DNA of 12,149 nucleotides, taken from the NCBI GenBank assembly GCA_046760105.1, contig JBHIDJ010000093.1:1-12149 (forward strand), in the 5' to 3' direction. The notes under the pieces are model-generated. The model did not search any database, was not told the origin of the DNA, and was given only the letters and a program-made list of their open reading frames with translations. Shown piece by piece: positions 1-5,946 of the stretch; the first letter of the stretch is position 1, and each line of letters starts with the position of its first letter. The DNA comes from JBHIDJ01 sp046760105 (GTDB lineage: Bacteria > Pseudomonadota > Gammaproteobacteria > Acidiferrobacterales > SPGG2). The translations under genes were made by a program, and so were the position numbers.

Positions 1-410
1 ACCACACACTGGGCCACCCAGGAGCCATTTGATTCATGGTTGACCCGCAAGTTGGTATAGGTGGCACCCTTAACTTCCACCGCCGGCTTGTGCTTCTCGA
101 CGTCCACCGTTTCACCCCACGCTTTGCCTTGCAGAGCTCCATTCACAATGTGCACTTGGAAACGGCCAAACAGCATTTTACGTGTTGCCATTTCGTAGAC
201 CAGGGCGTTGAGCCAGTCTACGAGTAACAGCTCGTCATCGGGGGCCTCGCAGGTGATGTCGATTTCTTGCGTGGCTGCCACGCTGTCCGGATCTGTGACG
301 ACGGCGGTCATGGCCAACGCCACCTGTTCGAACGCCTCGTCCCGCGAATGACCGAAACCGCGTACACCCATGTCTGCCTCGTGCGGAAAATGTTCCCAGC
401 GGTTTTGCAT
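1..410 (-). CDS. Archease (RtcB RNA-ligase activating protein), 3' end cut by window edge
   Basis: The reverse-strand reading gives 136 residues and is still open at base 1. Archease proteins are about 140 residues, so probably only the last few codons are missing. Family marks: an HEADMGV motif at residues 10-16 (usual form HTADIGI), DDELLLVDWLNALVYEM at 58-74, GETVDVEKHKP at 99-109 and VKGATYT at 113-119. Known for the family: archease helps the RNA ligase RtcB to be guanylylated and turn over. Asp13 is the likely N-terminal metal ligand; the C-terminal acidic ligand of the family would lie outside the window. The ATG overlaps the stop of the upstream phosphoribosyltransferase as TAATG, and no strong ribosome site is seen, so translation is probably coupled. 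Inference: rtcB may lie just beyond the left edge, a common arrangement that cannot be seen here. In the VKxxTY motif the usual following His is Thr119. Confidence 0.9.
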   Translation of the reverse strand, partial: MQNRWEHFPHEADMGVRGFGHSRDEAFEQVALAMTAVVTDPDSVAATQEIDITCEAPDDELLLVDWLNALVYEMATRKMLFGRFQVHIVNGALQGKAWGETVDVEKHKPAVEVKGATYTNLRVNHESNGSWVAQCV

Positions 411-1126
411 TACGGTATTGTCGCCGCCGAGCTTTCTTTGTGAAAGCTTGCTAGGAGCTTCACTATCTCGGCTTCGTCCAAATCCCACCAGTGTTCGTAT
501 GCGTCAGCGACCGCAAAGCTCCAGCCCTCACGGATGTTCGGACAATGCAGTGCGACAACATGGTCCACAATTCTGTCTACTGCCTGAGCATGAGCGGTAG
601 GGACCGCAACAACGATGTGGTCGGCAGCCGTGTTCTTGAGCGCCTCAATGGCCACAAGCATGGTAAAACCGGAGGCGAGACCATCGTCGACGAGTATTGC
701 CGGGCGATTGGCGAAACGTGGCAACGGGCGCTCACCGCGAAGGGCCTTGAGACGGCGCTTGACCTTGGCAGTCGTTTTCTCAATACCACGGTCGATATCG
801 CGTTTCGTAAGCCCGAGATGGGGCATAAGCTGCTCATTGAGCCGCACAGTGCCGTCAAAGGCCACCGCTCCGAAGCCGGACTCGCTATTCCACGGCAGGG
901 TGATTTTACTGACTACGGCGACGTCCAGTGGCAATTCGAGACGTTGCGCGATCTCGGCTGACACTGGCAATCCCCCGGAAGGAATGCCCAATACCAACGC
1001 ATCTGTGCGACGGTACGCCCTGAGCATATCCGCCATGACTTCACCTGCATGCGTACGGTCTGTAAACACCCGTACGCGGTTGTGAAGCTGGGTCAGCTCG
1101 TGGATGACGCCTGCTGAACGTGTCAT
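410..1126 (-). CDS. Phosphoribosyltransferase (type I PRTase fold), AMR-linked
   Basis: 238 residues from the ATG. A type I PRTase fold is shown by LGIPSGGLPVSAEIA at 46-60 (pyrophosphate-loop region) and ILVDDGLASGFT at 144-155 (PRPP-binding loop; Ser152 replaces the Thr of the commoner DDxxATG form). It resembles the COG1926-type predicted phosphoribosyltransferases, whose substrate base is unknown. I prefer the ATG at 1126 over an in-frame TTG at 1144, because a purine-rich TTGAGATAG lies just upstream of the ATG and nothing lies upstream of the TTG. It sits 98 bases after amrS and overlaps the archease start by one base, so all three are probably one transcript. Family members commonly move a nucleobase onto or off a ribose-5-phosphate, with PRPP as partner; the actual substrate here cannot be read from the sequence. 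Confidence 0.85.
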   Translation of the reverse strand: MTRSAGVIHELTQLHNRVRVFTDRTHAGEVMADMLRAYRRTDALVLGIPSGGLPVSAEIAQRLELPLDVAVVSKITLPWNSESGFGAVAFDGTVRLNEQLMPHLGLTKRDIDRGIEKTTAKVKRRLKALRGERPLPRFANRPAILVDDGLASGFTMLVAIEALKNTAADHIVVAVPTAHAQAVDRIVDHVVALHCPNIREGWSFAVADAYEHWWDLDEAEIVKLLASFHKESSAATIP

Positions 1127-1141
1127 AACTATCTCAAGTGA

Positions 1142-1207
1142 CAATCAGGCAGCGTGGCTTGATGTCCGGCAGATGAAATGTAAGGTGGCGCGTGCTTCGC
1201 CTGATTA
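1142..1207. repeat. Inverted repeat in the amrS-phosphoribosyltransferase gap
   Basis: AATCAGGC (1143-1150) and its exact complement GCCTGATT (1199-1206) flank a 48-base loop. Two G-U pairs would extend the stem to 10 pairs in the minus-strand RNA. The arm nearer the phosphoribosyltransferase ends about 15 bases before its ATG, so it could affect ribosome access or mark a processing site. There is no T-run, so it is not an intrinsic terminator. The long loop makes it weak evidence. Confidence 0.35.
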
Positions 1208-1224
1208 GCGGTGCGGGCTGTTGC

Positions 1225-2322
1225 TCAGGCCGCGAAGTCTTTAAGCCGTACGGGCATGCGGCGTGCGCCCCACGTTCCTGGCCTGGCTTCCAAAACACCA
1301 TTGCACGGCATGCCGCAGGACGGGCAGCAGCCATCCGCAGTCATGTTCCATGCGGTAATGACGTACCAATCGCGCCCTATTAGTTTTTCACCACAGCGGT
1401 GACAATAGGTGCTGCCGCCTGCCTCATCATGCACGTTGCCGGTATAGGCATAGCGCACGCCGTTCTTGATGGCAATGCGGCGTGCCCGCGCCAGCGTCGC
1501 TGGCGGGGTGTGGGGCTTATCCATCATCTTCCAATCTGGGTGGAACGCGGTGAAATGCCAGGGCACGTCGGGACCGACGTTTTCCACCACCCATTGCGTC
1601 ATCTCCTCCAGTTCCTTGTCAGAGTCATTTTCGTCAGGGATTAGCAGGGTGGTGATCTCAAACCAAACGTCGGTCTCGTGCTTGAGGTATTTCAAGGTAT
1701 CGAGCACGGGTTGCAAATGGCCGCCGCAGATCTTGACATAAAACCTCTCAGTGAAGCCCTTGAGATCAACATTGGCTGCGTCCATAGCTTCGTAGAACTC
1801 CGGGCGCGCGACGTCGGTGATGTAGCCAGCCGTGACCGCTACTGACTTGATATCCTGCTCACGGCAGGCCGCGGCGACGTCAACAGCGTATTCCAGAAAA
1901 ATAACCGGATCGTTGTAGGTGTAGGCGACACTACGGCACCCGAGTTGGTGTGCGGCCTTCGCAATTTTCTCCGGTAATGCCTGATCGGCGAGCGTGTCGA
2001 TCTCGCGAGACTTCGAGATATCCCAATTCTGACAAAACTTGCATGCGAGGTTACATCCCGCGGTACCGAATGACAGAATCGGCGTACCCGGGAGGTAGTG
2101 GTTAAGTGGTTTCTTCTCGATGGGATCGACGCAATAACCGCTTGAACGTCCGTAGGTGGTAAGAACGATCTGATCGTCCTGGTTGGCGCGGACAAAACAA
2201 AGTCCACGCTGCCCTTCGCGGAGCTTACAATAGCGCGGACAGACGTCGCATTGAATGCGGCCATCGGCGAGTCGATGCCAGTATCTGCCCGGTACGACCG
2301 CGCCTAAATCCTGCTGCCTCAT
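1225..2322 (-). CDS. amrS: AmmeMemoRadiSam system radical SAM enzyme AmrS
   Basis: 365 residues. The radical SAM [4Fe-4S] motif is CNLACKFC (Cys90, Cys94, Cys97), preceded by PILSFGTAG. The N-terminus carries a Cys-rich segment (Cys25, Cys28, Cys32, Cys42: CDVCPRYC ... GLC) typical of this family. The C-terminus has a zinc-ribbon-like pair, CHRC (307-310) and CPSC (333-336). This three-part layout, related to pyruvate formate-lyase activating enzymes, matches the AMR radical SAM family. Known for the class: S-adenosylmethionine is cleaved to a 5'-deoxyadenosyl radical. The substrate of AmrS is not established to my knowledge. The start ATG is preceded by GGGGTGAG two bases away; its GGTGA part aligns well with the 16S tail. 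The gene is transcribed away from amrB-amrA and leads into the phosphoribosyltransferase and archease genes. Confidence 0.94.
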   Translation of the reverse strand: MRQQDLGAVVPGRYWHRLADGRIQCDVCPRYCKLREGQRGLCFVRANQDDQIVLTTYGRSSGYCVDPIEKKPLNHYLPGTPILSFGTAGCNLACKFCQNWDISKSREIDTLADQALPEKIAKAAHQLGCRSVAYTYNDPVIFLEYAVDVAAACREQDIKSVAVTAGYITDVARPEFYEAMDAANVDLKGFTERFYVKICGGHLQPVLDTLKYLKHETDVWFEITTLLIPDENDSDKELEEMTQWVVENVGPDVPWHFTAFHPDWKMMDKPHTPPATLARARRIAIKNGVRYAYTGNVHDEAGGSTYCHRCGEKLIGRDWYVITAWNMTADGCCPSCGMPCNGVLEARPGTWGARRMPVRLKDFAA

Positions 2323-2342
2323 AGCTCACCCCGGCCTCTAGG

Positions 2343-2378
2343 GGGGTCACCGTCTTTCGATGGGGACGAAGGTACCCC
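2343..2378 (-). promoter_or_regulatory. Stem-loop in presumed amrS 5' leader
   Basis: On the minus strand GGGGTACC pairs with GGTGACCCC (8 pairs, one bulged G). Inside it, TTCG pairs with CGAA around a TCCCCAT loop, leaving a four-base AGAC side bulge. The structure ends about 20 bases before the amrS ATG and 10 bases before its GGGGTGAG ribosome site, downstream of the TATAAT box. The loop CCCC could in principle contact the G-rich ribosome site. It may be a leader regulatory hairpin; no named riboswitch class is recognised. Confidence 0.4.
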
Positions 2379-2399
2379 ATTCAAACTGGTTGCTCCTAG

Positions 2400-2405
2400 A
2401 TTATA
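2400..2405 (-). promoter_or_regulatory. Perfect -10 box (TATAAT) for amrS operon
   Basis: The minus strand reads AAGTGTATAATCTAGG here, an exact sigma70 -10 hexamer. At 16-17 bases upstream the -35 region is poor (GCGGTT or CGGTTT), so an activator may be needed. The predicted start near 2393 gives a leader of about 70 bases before the amrS ATG. The hexamer lies in the only AT-rich part of the divergent region. Confidence 0.5.
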
Positions 2406-2476
2406 CACTTATCGCTTGCAAAACCGCCCGTTTCGTCGCATGTTTTAAATTAGCAGGTGACAATAAGGAGAAACCG

Positions 2477-3262
2477 ATGACCACTGTACGACATCCGGCT
2501 GTGGCAGGGACGTTTTATCCAGCCGAAGCGGCGACATTACAGGCCATGGTGGGGGAGTATTTAGCGAACGCAAATGCCACCGGCCCTGTGCCGAAGGCTA
2601 TCATTGTACCGCATGCCGGGTATGTCTACTCCGGACCGATTGCGGCGAGCGCGTACGCCCGGATCGTCCCCGGCCGCGAGCGCATTGAGCGTGTGGTGCT
2701 GTTGGGGCCGGCTCACCGCGTGCCGTTTCGGGGCTTGGCGTTGTCGAGTGCGCAGCGCTTTGCCACGCCCTTGGGCGAGGTGCCCGTCGATAAAGACGCG
2801 GTCACGACGATTGCCCACCTGCCACAGGTTCAGGTGTTGGACGAGGCGCACGCGCAAGAGCACAGCCTCGAGGTGCATCTACCCTTTTTGCAAGCAGTGT
2901 TGGACAAGTTCACACTTGTCGCATTGGTCGTCGGTGAGGCGCAACCGGAAGAAGTGGGGACGGTTCTAGAGCTTTTGTGGGGCGGGGTGGAAACACTCAT
3001 TGTGATCAGTTCGGATTTGAGCCACTACCACGACTATGAGACGGCCCGCCGGCTTGACAACGCTACCTCCCGAGCCATCGAAGCACTGCGGCCGCAGGAC
3101 ATCAAGTACGATCACGCGTGCGGGCGTAACCCGGTCAATGGCCTGCTTTATGTAGCGCGTAAGCGCGGCATGAACGCAGAGACCATCGATCTGCGCAACT
3201 CGGGTGATACGGCCGGCCCGCGAGATCACGTGGTGGGTTATGGCGCCTACGTCTTGGACTGA
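2477..3262 (+). CDS. amrB: AmmeMemoRadiSam system protein B AmrB (MEMO1 family)
   Basis: 261 residues from the ATG, which has a textbook AAGGAG site six bases upstream (2465-2470). The longer open frame from 2360 lacks such support. MEMO1 family marks: HPAVAGTFYP at 6-15, VPHAGYVYSGP at 44-54, LLGPAHRVP at 75-83, EHSLEVHLPFL, SSDLSHY at 178-184 and CGRNPVNGL at 215-223. His46, His80 and Cys215 match the three metal-binding residues of human MEMO1 (His49, His81, Cys244), so metal binding is likely. The fold is related to LigB-type extradiol dioxygenases. It is the middle partner of the AMR system; its reaction is unknown. Its end overlaps amrA, so the two proteins are probably made together in similar amounts. 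Confidence 0.94.
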   Translation: MTTVRHPAVAGTFYPAEAATLQAMVGEYLANANATGPVPKAIIVPHAGYVYSGPIAASAYARIVPGRERIERVVLLGPAHRVPFRGLALSSAQRFATPLGEVPVDKDAVTTIAHLPQVQVLDEAHAQEHSLEVHLPFLQAVLDKFTLVALVVGEAQPEEVGTVLELLWGGVETLIVISSDLSHYHDYETARRLDNATSRAIEALRPQDIKYDHACGRNPVNGLLYVARKRGMNAETIDLRNSGDTAGPRDHVVGYGAYVLD

Positions 3263-3824
3263 CAACGAGGGCACGCTTCCAGCCGAAGATCGACAGACCT
3301 TGCTGGTGCTGGCGAGGACGTCGATCGAACGCGGCCTGCAGGGTGAGGAACTGCGGATCGATCTGGTCGATTATTCGGAGCGCCTGCAAGTTCCAAGGGC
3401 GAGTTTCGTTACCATCAGGGTCGTGGAAGAGCTGCGCGGCTGTATCGGTTCGCTGGAGGCCACGCACGGGTTAGCCGTCGATGTGGTGAGGAATGCCCAT
3501 GCGGCTGCGTTCAGTGATCCACGTTTTCCCGCGCTGACGATGCGCGAGTTCACGGACCTGCAAGTGCACATCTCGGTGTTGAGCGCGCCGGAATCGCTTA
3601 GCTTTGCGTCGGAGGATGATCTGATCCAGCAGCTGCGTCCCCAGATCGATGGGGTGATCCTCGAGGAGGGCACGTGCCGGGCTACCTATCTGCCTTCGGT
3701 TTGGGAAGCGCTCCCGGATCCGCGCGAGTTTCTGCAACAGCTCAAGCGCAAGGCCGGGTTGCCACCGGATCATTGGTCTGAAAAGATAAAAGTCCAGCGC
3801 TACACGACCGAATCCATTTCGTAG
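3240..3824 (+). CDS. amrA: AmmeMemoRadiSam system protein A AmrA (AMMECR1 family)
   Basis: 194 residues from the ATG at 3240, inside the last codons of amrB (23-base overlap, different frame). A GTG at 3204 is an alternative, but the family normally begins close to the LPAEDRQTLLVLAR helix seen at 13-26. The hallmark of AMMECR1 proteins, LRGCIGS, is at residues 65-71. It is followed by NAHAAAFSDPRFPAL and LQVHISVLSAPE, which are also highly conserved, and by GVILEEGTCRATYLPSVWE in the C-terminal half. The protein is presumed cytosolic. Its activity is unknown; the strict conservation of LRGCIGS suggests an enzymatic or ligand-binding site. Full length, no damage seen. Confidence 0.93.
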   Translation: MAPTSWTDNEGTLPAEDRQTLLVLARTSIERGLQGEELRIDLVDYSERLQVPRASFVTIRVVEELRGCIGSLEATHGLAVDVVRNAHAAAFSDPRFPALTMREFTDLQVHISVLSAPESLSFASEDDLIQQLRPQIDGVILEEGTCRATYLPSVWEALPDPREFLQQLKRKAGLPPDHWSEKIKVQRYTTESIS

Positions 3825-3832
3825 CGCGCTAC
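3797..3832 (+). repeat. Alternating inverted repeat at amrA stop codon
   Basis: GCGCTAC (3797-3803), GTAGCGC (3821-3827) and GCGCTAC (3826-3832) lie around the TAG stop of amrA. The middle copy can pair with the first (17-base loop), while copies two and three form a perfect 12-base palindrome GTAGCGCGCTAC in DNA. No T-run follows, so it is not a standard terminator. It may act in RNA processing, attenuation or protein binding, or be chance. Confidence 0.35.
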
Positions 3833-3865
3833 CCACTGTTCAAACAAGCTTGCGGTTAGACTCCT

Positions 3866-4423
3866 ATGTCGGATCCCGACCACCACTACAGCTATCTACG
3901 GGCGACGTGGCGGAACGTCAAACGCCAGCGGTCGGCGCGCATTGATCCGGCAGGGTCCGGACAGGAGTCCGTCTGGGACTATCCACGTCCGCCCCGGGTG
4001 GAGGTCGTTGTCGAGCGCATCTGTGTGTATTTTGCGGACCGAATCTTGGCTGAAAGCGTTAACGCGTACCGCGTGATCGAGACAGCGAGCCCCCCTGTCT
4101 ACTATCTGCCAGCGAACGATGTACGGATGGAGTATTTAGAGCCGAGCAACCACTCAAGTCTCTGCGAATGGAAAGGCCTCGCGCGATACTGGTCCGTGCG
4201 CGTGGACCCGCAGCTCGCGCACGACGCCGCGTGGAGTTATGCCAAGCCCGATGCGGGCTTTGAGGCAATCCGCGACTGCATTGCCTTCTATGCGGGCAAG
4301 ATGGACGCTTGCTACGTCGGCGAGCATCGCGTGAGGCCGCAGCCCGGTGACTACTACGGCGGCTGGGTTACAGCGAACGTGCTCGGCCCCTTTAAAGGCG
4401 AGCCCGGAACTGAGGCTTGGTAG
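3866..4423 (+). CDS. DUF427-family protein (COG2343-like), function unknown
   Basis: 185 residues. Typical DUF427 features: VWDYPRPPRVE at 36-46, RVIETASPPVYYLPANDV at 69-86, EPSNHSSLCEWKG at 92-104, AWSYAKPDAGFEAIRDCIAFY in the second half, then a YYGGWVT...GPFKGEPGT C-terminal tail. The fold is a small beta-rich domain. Some members are annotated as putative nucleotidyltransferases, but I know of no proven activity. There is no signal peptide or membrane segment, so it is cytosolic. The ATG is chosen as the first in frame, after a 41-base gap from amrA; no clear ribosome site is visible. Same strand and short gap suggest it may be read through from amrB-amrA. It converges on the sugar dehydrogenase gene with 59 bases between the stops. 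Confidence 0.88.
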   Translation: MSDPDHHYSYLRATWRNVKRQRSARIDPAGSGQESVWDYPRPPRVEVVVERICVYFADRILAESVNAYRVIETASPPVYYLPANDVRMEYLEPSNHSSLCEWKGLARYWSVRVDPQLAHDAAWSYAKPDAGFEAIRDCIAFYAGKMDACYVGEHRVRPQPGDYYGGWVTANVLGPFKGEPGTEAW

Positions 4424-4482
4424 TGTTTGCCTTCACTGCTCGGTCGGGGCTACGGTCTAACATTCTCCGTTTCACACGCCGC

Positions 4483-5655
4483 TTAACTTCCCGCGGCCAC
4501 AATCTTCAGGAGCTCGCCGGAGTGATCGACGACGTAAAGCTCGAGGTCCTCGCCCTGTCCGAAGCTACTGATGTCGTGACGGGTTCTTAGTAGTTCTCGC
4601 TGCCGTGTGACTTTGTGTCCATCGTAGCGCAACCCCCAGATACGCTGCGCGACGTAGTCGCCATAGATATAAACACCGCAGAGCCCGGGGTTTGTGCTCC
4701 CACGATAGACAAAACCACCGGTTATGGAGAACCCTTGCGGCTGTGGATAGGTGAAGATCGGCAGTGTGAGATCCGATTTGTTGCATCGTCTGCTGACGCC
4801 GGGTGTGCAGATATTGCCTTCCATAATATTCCAGCCGTAGTTGCCGCCTTTCTCGATGACATCGATTTCCTCGTATCGGTTCTGGCCGACGTCGGCCACA
4901 TAAAGGCGTCCGCTACCCGCATCGAAAGAGAAGCGCCACGGGTTTCGCAGCCCATAGGCCCAAATCTCTTCCCGGTAATTCGCTCTACCGATAAACGGAT
5001 TATCGCTAGGAATACCGTAGGATCTGCCAGCGGTGTGTTGATCAACGTCGATACGCAGTAGCGCGCCAAGCAGGGTTTCAGTCCTTTGCCCATTTTCGCG
5101 GGGATCATTCGCCGCGCCCCCATCACCCATACCAATATAAAGATAACCGTCGGGACCGAAGGCAAGCTGCCCACCGTTATGGTTGGCGAAGGGTTGACGG
5201 ATCTTCAAGATGATCCGTTCGCTTAGCGGGCTGGCCTGCTGATAGGCGGCACGTCTGAATTCAGCAACAATAGTGTGCAGACCGTGCTCACGCGTTGTGT
5301 AGTCAACATAAAACAGACCGTTTTGCTTGTAGCGGGGATGAAACGCGACGCTAAGCAGGCCTTTTTCGCCGCCGCTCGACACGCGATCGCGAATATCGAG
5401 GAAGGGGTGGGATCGTAACGTACCGTCTTCGACGATTCGAATCACACCGCGTTGTTCGACAACAAACAATCGGCCGCTGCCATCACCCGCATGTGTTACA
5501 TGCACAGGATTTCGAAGGCCCACTACCACCCGGTCTAGCGCGATCCGCGGGATAGGTTGATTATCGCTGGGTGCGACACAAGCTGCCGCGCTAACCACCT
5601 GGGGAAGCAAAACGATCAAAACGCTGATCAATGGAATGGGTAGTCGCCTCGTCAT
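4483..5655 (-). CDS. Exported PQQ-dependent sugar dehydrogenase-like protein
   Basis: 390 residues. The N-terminus (MTRR, then hydrophobic residues 5-21, then SAAAC) is a signal peptide, so the mature protein is probably periplasmic; Cys26 lacks a good lipobox. The rest is a six-bladed beta-propeller of the soluble glucose/aldose dehydrogenase family (COG2133, YliI-like): GLLSVAFHP, HNGGQLAFGPDGYLYIGMGDGG (His159 matches the catalytic His of Acinetobacter sGDH), YGLRNPWRFSFD (Arg237), ADVGQNRYEEIDVI and GGNYGWN at 270-276, and GGFVYRG. Cys283 and Cys291 could form a disulfide in the exported protein. Family members oxidise aldose sugars with PQQ and pass electrons on; the substrate here is not readable. 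No pqq synthesis genes are in the window. ATG 5655 is preferred over TTG 5688 because it gives a short charged n-region; neither has a clear ribosome site. Confidence 0.85.
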   Translation of the reverse strand: MTRRLPIPLISVLIVLLPQVVSAAACVAPSDNQPIPRIALDRVVVGLRNPVHVTHAGDGSGRLFVVEQRGVIRIVEDGTLRSHPFLDIRDRVSSGGEKGLLSVAFHPRYKQNGLFYVDYTTREHGLHTIVAEFRRAAYQQASPLSERIILKIRQPFANHNGGQLAFGPDGYLYIGMGDGGAANDPRENGQRTETLLGALLRIDVDQHTAGRSYGIPSDNPFIGRANYREEIWAYGLRNPWRFSFDAGSGRLYVADVGQNRYEEIDVIEKGGNYGWNIMEGNICTPGVSRRCNKSDLTLPIFTYPQPQGFSITGGFVYRGSTNPGLCGVYIYGDYVAQRIWGLRYDGHKVTRQRELLRTRHDISSFGQGEDLELYVVDHSGELLKIVAAGS

Positions 5656-5848
5656 CGTGGTATCGCGTGCATTGCTTAAAGTTGCCAAACATACGTTATG
5701 GCTACCGGCTGTATTCTACCTGGCACACCCCGAGATGCCGCATCCGCAGACCCGCCATACCGCCGTCTGTATGCCCGGGCGTGCCGCTTATCAGCATGGT
5801 TGCGCTCGGCTGGGCGTCACATGTGTACGGCGATCGCTCCTTGTGCGG

Positions 5849-5875
5849 AAAAAGTGCCGATTTCAAGCGCGGCAC
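5849..5875 (-). terminator. Orphan terminator-like hairpin, minus orientation
   Basis: Read on the minus strand, GTGCCG pairs exactly with CGGCAC around a 10-base loop and is followed by TTTTT. This has the form of a short intrinsic terminator. No minus-strand gene lies upstream of it; the next sequence on that side is the dapA promoter and 5' end. It might end antisense transcripts from dapA before they reach the dehydrogenase gene. A six-pair stem is modest. Confidence 0.4.
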
Positions 5876-5884
5876 GTGGCTCCC

Positions 5885-5913
5885 TTGTCAATGCGCAATG
5901 GGGAAAGTACCAT
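5885..5913 (+). promoter_or_regulatory. Sigma70-like promoter of dapA
   Basis: TTGTCA (5885-5890; five of six to TTGACA), an ideal 17-base spacer, then TACCAT (5908-5913; four of six to TATAAT). The start would fall near 5920, leaving a leader of under 30 bases that contains the GGAG ribosome site at 5937-5940. Confidence 0.6.
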
Positions 5914-5946
5914 TTGAATTGTCACATCTCAGAATCGGAGTGGGCT

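Noticed and set aside
491..961. Plus-strand open frame of 156 codons opposite the phosphoribosyltransferase
   Set aside because: It is a shadow of the well-supported PRTase gene, and its translation has no recognisable family features.
2416..2450. Plus-strand promoter for amrB (TTGCAA with the AT-rich TTTAAAT)
   Set aside because: The spacing of about 22-23 bases is too long for a sigma70 promoter.
2360..2476. Upstream extension of the amrB frame
   Set aside because: The ATG at 2477 has an AAGGAG site at ideal spacing and begins with the conserved HPAVAGTFYP segment.
4424..4482. Two-way terminator between the convergent DUF427 and dehydrogenase genes
   Set aside because: Only a bulged six-pair stem is present (TGAGGC with GCCTTCA) and there is no T-run on either side.
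5698..5946. Upstream extension of the dapA frame, adding 83 residues
   Set aside because: It crosses the promoter and ribosome site, has no family similarity, and the 5947 start gives exact E. coli active-site numbering.
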